Below, in pieces: positions 11,097-19,031 of a DNA stretch of 64,000 nt (the first letter of the stretch is position 1; each line of letters starts with the position of its first letter). The stretch is from an uncultured cyanobacterium (lineage in GTDB: Bacteria > Cyanobacteriota > Cyanobacteriia > PCC-6307 > Cyanobiaceae), in assembly GCA_903935205.1 (NCBI GenBank), contig CAIZQU010000003.1:80464-144463 (forward strand), in the 5' to 3' direction. Both the position numbers and the translations under genes were made by a program. The notes below the pieces were generated by a model. That model saw only the letters and a program-made list of their open reading frames with translations. It ran no database searches and was not told where the DNA came from.

Positions 11097-12005
11097 TCAG
11101 GGCCGCTCCCCCTCCCCGTCCCCGTCCGCCTCCCCGTCCGCCTTCGCCTCCCGGCTGGGCTGCTGGTGACCCGCCTCCTGCAGGCCCGCCTCCTGCAGGC
11201 CCGCCGCCAACGCCAGCCAGCGTTGCGGCGCCAGCTCCTGGGGCCGCTGGCTGAGGGCCACCCCGGCGGCAGCGGCAACGGCCTCCAGCCGCTGTTCGGG
11301 CAGCAGACCGGCGAGCGTGTTGCGCAGCATCTTGCGGCGGGCCGCGAAGCAGCGCCGCAGCAATCCCTCGGTGGCGCGGGCCAGGGCGGGCTCGGGCCTG
11401 AGCTCCGGCGGCAGGGGATCGAGGCGAATCACCTCGGAATGCACCTTCGGCGGCGGGGCGAAGCAGCGGGGGGGAACGGTGCATACCCCCTGGCACCGGG
11501 CCAGCAGCTGCAGGCGCACGCTCAGGGCCGAATAGGACGGGCTGCCGGGGCTGGCGCGGATCCGTTCCCCCACCTCCTGCTGCACCAGCAGAACCAGGGC
11601 GCTGTATGGGCGCTCCCGGGGCCGATCGAGCCGGCCCAGCAACCGCTCCAGCAGCGGTCCGGTGATGTTGTAGGGGATGTTGGCCACGACCTTCTCGGGG
11701 GAGGGCCCCGCCGCGGGTTGCAGGGGCAGGGCCAGCACATCGCCTTCGAGCAACTGGAAGCGGGGATCGGCGCCAAAGCGCTGACGCAGACCTGCCACCA
11801 GATCGCGGTCGAGCTCCACCGCCAGCAGGGAGGCGGCGGGGCTGGCCAACAGCCGCTCGGTGAGGGCACCCCGACCGGGTCCCACCTCCAGCAGGTGCTC
11901 CCCGGGTTCGATCGCCGCAGCGGCCACGATCCGCTCCAGAACCGCCTGATCGGTGAGCCAGTGCTGGCCGAAGCGCTTGCGGGCGCGGTGGCCGCTGAAG
12001 GTCAT
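11097..12005 (-). CDS. rsmA: 16S rRNA (adenine1518-N6/1519-N6)-dimethyltransferase
   Basis: RKRFGQHWLTDQAVLERIV..LLEVGPGRGALTERLL..VVANIPYNITGPLL. Confidence 0.95.
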   Translation of the reverse strand: MTFSGHRARKRFGQHWLTDQAVLERIVAAAAIEPGEHLLEVGPGRGALTERLLASPAASLLAVELDRDLVAGLRQRFGADPRFQLLEGDVLALPLQPAAGPSPEKVVANIPYNITGPLLERLLGRLDRPRERPYSALVLLVQQEVGERIRASPGSPSYSALSVRLQLLARCQGVCTVPPRCFAPPPKVHSEVIRLDPLPPELRPEPALARATEGLLRRCFAARRKMLRNTLAGLLPEQRLEAVAAAAGVALSQRPQELAPQRWLALAAGLQEAGLQEAGHQQPSREAKADGEADGDGEGERP

Positions 12006-12587
12006 CGCGGAGGGGGGGGGGTGGGGGATCTCCAGATTGCTCTGCCAGCGGACCAGCCCTGGCGCAGGGCCAATCGCCCCGATGGCCCCGCCCCGCCGAT
12101 GGCCCCGGGCGGATGGCCCGGGCAGCGGTCACCGGCACCCTGCCTACACCGCACGCCATCGCTGCGGAACGGCACCTCGTCGATCGCCCGATCCCCGATC
12201 GATGGCGCTCGCCTGGTCAACCAGGCGGATGGCATGGATAGGGCATAGATCGGATGGCAGGGATATGGCAGGGATTAGGAGGCCGCCGGTGTCGTGGGCC
12301 GCTGCCTGCAGCGAAGACCTGGTGCTGCGCGGCTGGCCGAGGGCCTGGTGCATCCGCTGATCGGCCCGCAGCCGCGCCGAGGCGTGAAGGGTGCCGGCCA
12401 GGGAGGCGAGCATGAGAGCGCCGGCGGGGTGGAGCCGGGGGAGCCCCTTCGTGGAAGGGGGATCGCGATGAGCGACCCGGCGCGCGCCTCCCCTGCCAGG
12501 AGCAGCTCCTGGCCTGGCTGGAACCCTTCGGGTCGCCGCCCTCCCCGCGGCTCGCCCGCACCGGACCGGCCGCCAGCGGCGGCCCCC

Positions 12588-12992
12588 TCAACCCTCCAGC
12601 CTCAGCCAACGCACGCTGCCGCCGGCAGGGGGCAGGGGCACCAGGGCGGCGACGAACTCCACCGGCCAGGCCGCCAGATCCGGGTGCTGCACCAGCCAGC
12701 AGGCCCAGGCCCGCCGCAGACGCTGTCGCTGGACCCCACGCAACTGGGCGGTCCCCCCGCCATCGCGGCTGCCGGGCCGCCGGCCCTTGACCTCCACCAG
12801 CAGCAATCGACCCTGCTTGGCGCAGACGAGATCCAGCTCCCCCCAACGACAGCGCCAGTTGCGGCTGAGCAGCTGCCAGCCCCTCCCCTGGAGCAGCCGC
12901 AGGGCCCGCTGTTCGGCCCAGCGGCCCTGGCGCTGGCGGGGGGTGGGGGGCATCGGCAGCCAACGGTGAGCGGAACGGTGGGCGGAGGCCAC
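12588..12992 (-). CDS. YraN family protein (UPF0102)
   Basis: GRWAEQRALRLLQGRGWQLLSRNWRCRWGELDLVCAKQGRLLLVEVKGRR. Confidence 0.9.
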   Translation of the reverse strand: MASAHRSAHRWLPMPPTPRQRQGRWAEQRALRLLQGRGWQLLSRNWRCRWGELDLVCAKQGRLLLVEVKGRRPGSRDGGGTAQLRGVQRQRLRRAWACWLVQHPDLAAWPVEFVAALVPLPPAGGSVRWLRLEG

Positions 12993-13134
12993 CAGCGGGG
13001 TGGCTCCAGCAGTGTTCCCCGCCGCGGTCGCGCTGCCCGGCCCCCATGGCGAAACGCTTCCCTGGTGGTGCGGTGCGGGAGCAGCGGGTCATGGCGGCCC
13101 GGTCCTTACGGTGGGGCGAGCTGTTCCGTTGGCG

Positions 13135-13752
13135 ATGGTGTTTCGGTCCTGGCCCCCCTGCCCTTCGCCCCGTCGTCCCGCCGCCGCCGACCCCCAGCCC
13201 CCGGCCGGCGGCTCCGGCCCAGCCCTGGCATCAGGCCGCAGCACCCCAGCCGAATGGACGGCCCTGCGCCGCCTGGTCGGATCCGCCCTGGCGAGCCTGG
13301 TGCTGCTGTTCTCCCTGCTCCTGGCGCCTGCTCCGCCGGCCCTGGCGGCGATGGACTACGCCAAGCAGGTGTTGATCGGCGCCGACTTCCATGGGACCGA
13401 TCTGCGCGGCGTGACCTTCAACCTCACCAACCTGCGCGACGCCGACTTCCATGGCGCCGATCTGCGCGGCGCCAGTTTGTTTGGAGCCAAGCTGCAGGAC
13501 GCCAATCTCCAGGGTGTGGATCTGCGCGATGCCACCCTCGACTCGGCGGTATTCCAGGGCACCGATCTCCGCCAAGCCCGCCTTGATGATGCCTTTGCCT
13601 TCAACACCCGCTTCGAGGATGTGCTGATCGACGGGGCCGATTTCACCAACGTGCCGCTGCGGCCCGACGCCCGCAAACGTCTCTGTGCCACGGCCCAGGG
13701 CACCAACGCCAGCAGTGGCCGCGCCACCCGCGACACCCTCGGCTGTCCCTGA
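13135..13752 (+). CDS. Secreted pentapeptide-repeat protein
   Basis: Hydrophobic signal then A(D/N)LxG repeats (IGADFHGTDLRGVTFNLTNLRDADFHGADLRGASLFGAKLQDANLQGVDLRDATL..). Confidence 0.85.
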   Translation: MVFRSWPPCPSPRRPAAADPQPPAGGSGPALASGRSTPAEWTALRRLVGSALASLVLLFSLLLAPAPPALAAMDYAKQVLIGADFHGTDLRGVTFNLTNLRDADFHGADLRGASLFGAKLQDANLQGVDLRDATLDSAVFQGTDLRQARLDDAFAFNTRFEDVLIDGADFTNVPLRPDARKRLCATAQGTNASSGRATRDTLGCP

Positions 13753-13758
13753 ACGATC

Positions 13759-13801
13759 CCCGGCCAGTCCCTGAGCTCCCTGCGCTCCGGGACTGGCCGG
13801 G
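13759..13801 (+). terminator. 13-bp perfect stem-loop downstream of pentapeptide gene
   Basis: CCCGGCCAGTCCC ..17 nt.. GGGACTGGCCGGG; no clear U-run. Confidence 0.5.
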
Positions 13802-13887
13802 CGCCGGGGGGATCCCGCCGATCCTCTCCCCCGGCTGGCCCAGCCCCGGGCCAACCCGCTGACCCCTGAGCGAACCCTGAGCGACCG

Positions 13888-14451
13888 ATGAGCTTCGATG
13901 CCCGCAGCCGCGAACGCCTGCAAGCCCTGGGCCGCAACCTGCCACAGAAACTTCCCCCTCCGGCCCCCCGCCCCGCCAGCGCGGCCGCGGCCGAAACCCC
14001 CGCGGAAGCGCGACCGCGACATCGGGTGGAAAGCGAACAGGATCCCGTCGCCCTGTTCCACGCCCTGATGGAAGCCAGCCCCGATGGCTCGGTTCCGCCC
14101 CATCTGCTGGAGCGGCTGCGCAACCTCGAACAGCCCGGCAGCCAAGCTGCGGCGGGCCCTGGAGGCGGCGGCAGCCCGGCCCCGGGCCCCGGGGGCTTCA
14201 TCGGCGACCCCCGAGCAGCGGCTCCGGGATCCGGCCCTGCAACGGCCGCTCCGGGACGCCGGCGGCGCAGCGGTGGCGCCGTTGATCCGGTGCGCCGCGG
14301 CAGCAGCAGCGACCGCGACCTCTACGACGCCTTCGACGATCTGCTTCGCAGCGCAGCGGACGACCTGCCCGATCCAGCCCCCACCAACCGCCGGGCTCCG
14401 GACCCGCGGCTGCAGCCCCGACCCACCCTGCGCAGCCCGCGATCCCTCTGA
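13888..14451 (+). CDS. Hypothetical protein, proline/arginine-rich
   Basis: MSFDARSRERLQALGRNLPQKLPPP..DLYDAFDDLLRSAADDLPD.. Confidence 0.6.
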   Translation: MSFDARSRERLQALGRNLPQKLPPPAPRPASAAAAETPAEARPRHRVESEQDPVALFHALMEASPDGSVPPHLLERLRNLEQPGSQAAAGPGGGGSPAPGPGGFIGDPRAAAPGSGPATAAPGRRRRSGGAVDPVRRGSSSDRDLYDAFDDLLRSAADDLPDPAPTNRRAPDPRLQPRPTLRSPRSL

Positions 14452-14453
14452 GC

Positions 14454-15443
14454 TCAATCCTGCGGCCAGCCGCCCTGGGGTCGCCTTTCCGCCGGTTCGA
14501 GCTGGATGGTGCTGTGGGCGATGCCGAGAGCTGCGAGGCGCTGCTTGGCCTGATGCAGCAGATCCATGTCGTCAACCTGGCCGGTCCAGCGGCGCACGTG
14601 GGCCGTGAGGGCGTTCTGGGAGGTGCTCCGGGCCCAGACATGCAGATGGTGCACCGACTCGACGGCGGGCAGGCTGGTGAGAGCCTCCTCGACGGCGGCC
14701 ATGGCGATGCCTTCAGGCACCGCGTCCATGGCCACCAGCAGGGCCTGGCTGAGTAGCCCCCAGCCACTCCAGGCCACCACCAGTCCCACGCCGATGGCGG
14801 TGACCGCATCGAGGCGGCTCCAGCCGCTGAGCCGCACCAACAGGGCGCTCACCAGCACCGCTGCCGAAACCGCGGCATCGGTGAGCAGATGCACCACGGC
14901 GGCGCGACGGTTGAGATCGTGGCTGTGGTCGCTGCCGAACAGGCGGGCCGAAAGCAGGTTGACGACGATACCGGCCGCTGCCGCCCAGGCCACCGGGCCG
15001 CTCTCCACCTCCACCGGCCGGCCCAGCCGCTGCAAGCCCTCCACCACCACGACGGCGGAGGCCATCAGGATCAGCACCGCATTCACCAGGGAGGCCAGCT
15101 GGGTGGAGCGGCCGTAGCCGTAGGTGAAGCGATGGTTGGCGGGACGGCCGCTGAGCCGCTCAGCACTCCAACCCAGGATCAGGCCGGCCACATCGCCGAG
15201 GTTGTGCACCGCATCACCCACCAGCGCCAGGGAGCCGAAGGCGAAGCCGATCGCCAGCTGCAGACCCGAGAGGCCGGCGTTGAGAACGATGCTCCAGCGG
15301 AACGCCGCCGCCGAACCGGGGCGGTGCTCATGCTGGCGAGGATGGGGTTGCCGCTGGATCTGCACCGCCGGGTGCAACGGCCTGGCGGCGGGGTCGGTGG
15401 GACTGGAGGCCGGCCCGCCGTGGTCGTGGTGGCGAGCTCCCAT
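14454..15443 (-). CDS. Cation diffusion facilitator family transporter
   Basis: ..FRWSIVLNAGLSGLQLAIGFAFGSLALVGDAVHNLGDVAGLILGW.. ; His-rich N-terminus. Confidence 0.88.
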   Translation of the reverse strand: MGARHHDHGGPASSPTDPAARPLHPAVQIQRQPHPRQHEHRPGSAAAFRWSIVLNAGLSGLQLAIGFAFGSLALVGDAVHNLGDVAGLILGWSAERLSGRPANHRFTYGYGRSTQLASLVNAVLILMASAVVVVEGLQRLGRPVEVESGPVAWAAAAGIVVNLLSARLFGSDHSHDLNRRAAVVHLLTDAAVSAAVLVSALLVRLSGWSRLDAVTAIGVGLVVAWSGWGLLSQALLVAMDAVPEGIAMAAVEEALTSLPAVESVHHLHVWARSTSQNALTAHVRRWTGQVDDMDLLHQAKQRLAALGIAHSTIQLEPAERRPQGGWPQD

Positions 15444-15654
15444 TCGGATCCAGAGGCGGGGCGAACGGAACGGCGGCGCAGCCGTTCCCTGATCACAGTT
15501 AACCGGTCCGCCGCCGGGTTGGGCAAGCACGGCCGGGATCCTGGCCAGCTGAAGCGAACAACTCCCTTGCGGCGCTGGCGGAACCCAGCGAAGGCACGCC
15601 AGCCGCCGATGGTCCCGGAGGCCGAGCGAGCAGGCGCCGTTCCTGTCGCGACAG

Positions 15655-15895
15655 GGAGCCAGTTGCGCGTAGGTCGACAGACCAGGACCCGAACAGAGAC
15701 AGACCCGATCGGGCGCCGATCGCGGCCTCATCTCCATCGCAAGATCTACTGCAGCGCAGTCATTCTGGCCGCTAGCACGGCGCCACGATTTCGATGCCGA
15801 TGCGATCCATGGGGGATCCTTGTGCGTTGCATGGCGGCATCTCCCCATGGCTGGGGAGCCAATCTGGGAGCCAATACAGCCATGCAACAGACTCC
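15655..15895. repeat. Dispersed TIR repeat, copy A (about 241 bp)
   Basis: Ends GGAGCCAGTTGCGCG .. GCAACAGACTCC; shares GAGACAGACCCGATCGGGCGCC and CACGGCGCCACGAT blocks with copies B and C. Confidence 0.75.
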
Positions 15896-15950
15896 TGGCC
15901 TGGCCCGATTCAGCCTGGCCCGATTGACCTGAGCAAGCGGCAGACGGGTT

Positions 15951-16012
15951 GATCCGGCAGACCGGCAGACCGGCAGACCGGCAGACCGGCTGATCCGGCT
16001 GATCCGGCTGAG
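15951..16012. repeat. Short tandem repeats (4 x about 8 bp ggcagacc, then 3 x 9 bp ggctgatcc)
   Basis: gatccggcagaccggcagaccggcagaccggcagaccggctgatccggctgatccggctg. Confidence 0.9.
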
Positions 16013-16109
16013 TGGTTGGCCCGTAGATCAGCAACCGGCTGGATGGATGGATGGCCGATCCGGCTGGCCGGGCGCCCCGACACGACCCACCGGATCAGCA
16101 CACCGGATC

Positions 16110-16123
16110 AGTACAGATGTATT
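16110..16123 (+). promoter_or_regulatory. Putative LexA/SOS box upstream of umuD
   Basis: AGTACAGATGTATT, one mismatch to the cyanobacterial LexA consensus RGTACNNNDGTWCB. Confidence 0.55.
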
Positions 16124-16152
16124 ATGGCTCGGGCCGCGTCCTGGACCTCGCC

Positions 16153-16617
16153 ATGGCCGATCCTTCGTTGCCCCTGTCGTCGCAGGCGGACCCGATGCCC
16201 GGGGCGCCCGTCAGCGGTAGTGCCAGGGCCGCCGCTCCCGCCGAAGGGGCAGCGGCGGCAAACCTGGCGCAGCTGCTGATCCGCGATCCGCGCCTCAGCG
16301 TGCTGGTGCGGGTACGCGGCGATTCGATGCAAGGGGCCGGCATCAACCCCGGCGATCTGCTGGTGGTCGAGCGGAGGACCGGGGCCAGGGCTGGTCAGGT
16401 GGTGGTGGCAGCGCTGCGGGAGGGGCTCACCCTCAAGCGGCTGGTCGAACGGCAGGGCGCCTGGTGGCTGGAGGCCGCCCATCCGGACTATCCAGCCCTG
16501 GAGCTTGGGCAGGGGCGGATCTGGGGCGTGGTGATTCACCGAATCCGCCACCTGCCACCCGGCGACAGCCCCGGGGCCGCCAGCGGGCGGCCCGAGGCGA
16601 TGGAGGCGCCGCTGTGA
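16153..16617 (+). CDS. umuD: UmuD-like S24 family peptidase (error-prone repair)
   Basis: VRVRGDSMQGAGINPGDLLVVERRTGARAGQVVVAALREGLTLKRL (Ser/Lys dyad); followed by umuC; start could be 16118. Confidence 0.85.
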   Translation: MADPSLPLSSQADPMPGAPVSGSARAAAPAEGAAAANLAQLLIRDPRLSVLVRVRGDSMQGAGINPGDLLVVERRTGARAGQVVVAALREGLTLKRLVERQGAWWLEAAHPDYPALELGQGRIWGVVIHRIRHLPPGDSPGAASGRPEAMEAPL

Positions 16618-17897
16618 GCACGGCGCTGGTGCTGATCGATGCCAACAACTTCTACGCCTCCTGTGAGGCGCTGCTCGATCCGGCCGTGGTCGGCCGCCCC
16701 CTGGTGGTGCTCTCCAACAACGACGGCTGCATCGTCAGCCGCAGCGCCGAGGCCCGCGCCCTCGGCATCCCGATGGGGGCACCGTTGTTCCAGGTGCGGC
16801 GGGAGCTGGAGCGCCATGGCGTGATCGTGCGCAGCTCCAACTACACCCTCTATGCCGACATGAGCCAGCGGCTGATGGCCACTCTCGAAGCCTGGGTGGA
16901 GGAGCTCGAGATCTACTCGATCGACGAAGCCTTCGGCCTGTTGCACCGGCCGGGCGGCAGCGGCGACCTGAGCGGCTGGGGCGAGGCGCTGCGCCGCCAG
17001 GTGCGCCGCGAACTGGGGCTGCCGGTGGCGGTGGGCATCGCCCCCACCAAGGTGCTGGCCAAGATCGCCAACCGAATCGCCAAGAAGGATCCGGCCTGGC
17101 GCGAGCGGGGGGTGTTCGATCTGGGGACGGCTCCTGCCGACCCCTGGCTCGCCGCCACCGCCATCGAGGACGTGTGGGGCATCGGCCGACGCCTGGCCCG
17201 CTGGTGCCGCCTGCGGGGCATCGCCGACGCCCGGGCCCTGCGGGACATGCCGGAGGGCGAGTTGCGGCGTCGCTGCGGCGTGGTGGGTGTGCGGCTGCAG
17301 CAGGAGCTGCGAGGCCAGCGCTGCCTGCCCCTGGCCAGCGAGGCGCCGGCAAAGCGGGAAACCTGTGTGAGCCGCAGCTTCAGCACACCGATCAACACGG
17401 TGGAGGGCCTGCGCCAGGCGATCGCCACCTACCTCTGCCGCGGGGCGGAGAAGCTGCGACGCCAGGGGCAGCGGGCCGGCGGTCTCACCGTGTTCGTACG
17501 CAGCAGCCCCTTCGATGGCAGCAGCTTCTATGCCAACGCCGCCACCAGCGCCCTGGCCCTGCCCAGCAACGACACCGCCGTGCTGCTGGCCGCCGCCCTG
17601 CCCCTGGCGGAGCGATTGTTCCGCCCCCACAAGCCCCTGCGCAAGGCGGGCGTGCTCCTCCACGACCTCACCCCGGTGAGCCTGCTGCAGCACCACCTGC
17701 TGGTGCCCCAGACACCGGAGCAGCAGCAGCGCCGCGAGGCCCTGATGGCCGCCATCGATGGCCTCAACCGCCGCTACGGCAGCGGCACGGTGGGTTGGGC
17801 CGCCTGTGGCCTGGCACCCCCTTGGCGGATGCGCCGCGACCATCTCTCCCGGGCCGGCACCACCCGCCTGGCCGAGATTCCGGTGGCCCGCGCCTAG
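16614..17897 (+). CDS. umuC: Y-family DNA polymerase UmuC
   Basis: VLIDANNFYASCEALLDPAVVGRPLVVLSNNDGCIVSRS..YSIDEAF; GTG start overlapping umuD stop. Confidence 0.93.
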   Translation: MSTALVLIDANNFYASCEALLDPAVVGRPLVVLSNNDGCIVSRSAEARALGIPMGAPLFQVRRELERHGVIVRSSNYTLYADMSQRLMATLEAWVEELEIYSIDEAFGLLHRPGGSGDLSGWGEALRRQVRRELGLPVAVGIAPTKVLAKIANRIAKKDPAWRERGVFDLGTAPADPWLAATAIEDVWGIGRRLARWCRLRGIADARALRDMPEGELRRRCGVVGVRLQQELRGQRCLPLASEAPAKRETCVSRSFSTPINTVEGLRQAIATYLCRGAEKLRRQGQRAGGLTVFVRSSPFDGSSFYANAATSALALPSNDTAVLLAAALPLAERLFRPHKPLRKAGVLLHDLTPVSLLQHHLLVPQTPEQQQRREALMAAIDGLNRRYGSGTVGWAACGLAPPWRMRRDHLSRAGTTRLAEIPVARA

Positions 17898-18925
17898 GGA
17901 GCTTCCAGCAGGCAGGCGATCTGGTCGCGGCCATTGCCCTTGGCCAGCTGCAGAGCGCGGTCGGCGCGACGCAGCAGATCATCGAAACCGTGGTCGTCGG
18001 GGGCCAGGGCGGTAAGACCACCGCTGATGTGCAGCTTGACGTCGGAATGAACATGCACCCCGGGCATGTGGGCCGTGGCGGTGCGCAGGTCCTCGGCGAT
18101 CGCCAACGCCTGCTCGCTGGGGGTGGCGATCAGCAGCAGGCCGAACTCACCGTCGCCGAGACGGCCGGCGTAATCCTGCTCGCGCACGAAGCCGCGCACG
18201 AGGTTGGCGAAGCTGAGCAGCACACCATCGCCGGCGCGATGGCCCCAGCGATTGTTGACGAGGCGGAAGTTATCGATGTCGAAGCAGAGCAGCGCCAGGG
18301 GCAGCCGATCGGCGCGGGCCCGCTGGCATTCCCGTTCGCCGATCGCCAGAAAGGCCTGGCGGATCGGCAGGCCGGTCACCGGGCAGTGCTGGGTCTGGCG
18401 GCGCAACTCGAGTTCGCGCATCACCAGCTCGGCGATCCACTGCAACTGCTGGCGCTGCTGCGGATCGAGATCCGGTCGGGGCTGGCGGTCGATCACACAG
18501 AGGCTGCCGAGGTTGTGGCCATCGGCGCTGCGCAGGGGCGCGCCGGCATAGAAGCGGATGCCCGGTTGACCAACGACCAGGGGGTTGGTCCGGAAGCGCT
18601 CATCGCTGCAGGCATCCGGCACCACCATCACGCCATCGGCGGCGATGGCGTGGGCGCAGAAGGCGCTGCATCGGGGGGTTTCGGTGATCCCGCCGAGGCC
18701 GAGGGAGCAGAGGAACCATTGGCGATCGGCCTCCACCAGGGAGATCGCCGCCATCGGGGTGGCGAACAGGGAGGCGGCCAGGGCGACAAGGCGCTCGAAG
18801 TGGGAATCGTTGGCCAGGCCGATGGCGACATGGCGCTCGAGATCCCGCAGCCGCAGCGGCTCATCCGCGGGGATCGGGTACGGCAGCGGCGCGACGGTCA
18901 TGTCCCGGAGGTGGCTCAAGATCAC
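17894..18925 (-). CDS. GAF-GGDEF domain protein with altered GGDEF signature
   Basis: N-terminal GAF (SLVEADRQWFLCSLGL..TPRCSAFCAHAI), C-terminal GGDEF-like (FDIDNFRLVNNRWGHRAGDGVL..AGRLGDGEFGLLL). Confidence 0.87.
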   Translation of the reverse strand: MILSHLRDMTVAPLPYPIPADEPLRLRDLERHVAIGLANDSHFERLVALAASLFATPMAAISLVEADRQWFLCSLGLGGITETPRCSAFCAHAIAADGVMVVPDACSDERFRTNPLVVGQPGIRFYAGAPLRSADGHNLGSLCVIDRQPRPDLDPQQRQQLQWIAELVMRELELRRQTQHCPVTGLPIRQAFLAIGERECQRARADRLPLALLCFDIDNFRLVNNRWGHRAGDGVLLSFANLVRGFVREQDYAGRLGDGEFGLLLIATPSEQALAIAEDLRTATAHMPGVHVHSDVKLHISGGLTALAPDDHGFDDLLRRADRALQLAKGNGRDQIACLLEAP

Positions 18926-19031
18926 CGTATGGAGATCAGCCGGCTGCGTAGGCCAGGGATGGCGTGGCCGCTGGCTGGATCGGACTCAGCGGCGCACGGG
19001 GGTTCAGGGCTGGGGGCCAGCCGGACGGGAT

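Noticed and set aside
12144-12413. 89-aa minus ORF between rsmA and yraN
   Set aside because: Region has short degenerate direct repeats (atggcagggatatggcaggga) and no recognised domain; insufficient evidence
12294-13586. 430-aa plus-strand ORF
   Set aside because: Low-complexity, antisense to yraN and out of frame with the recognised pentapeptide gene; GC-rich shadow ORF
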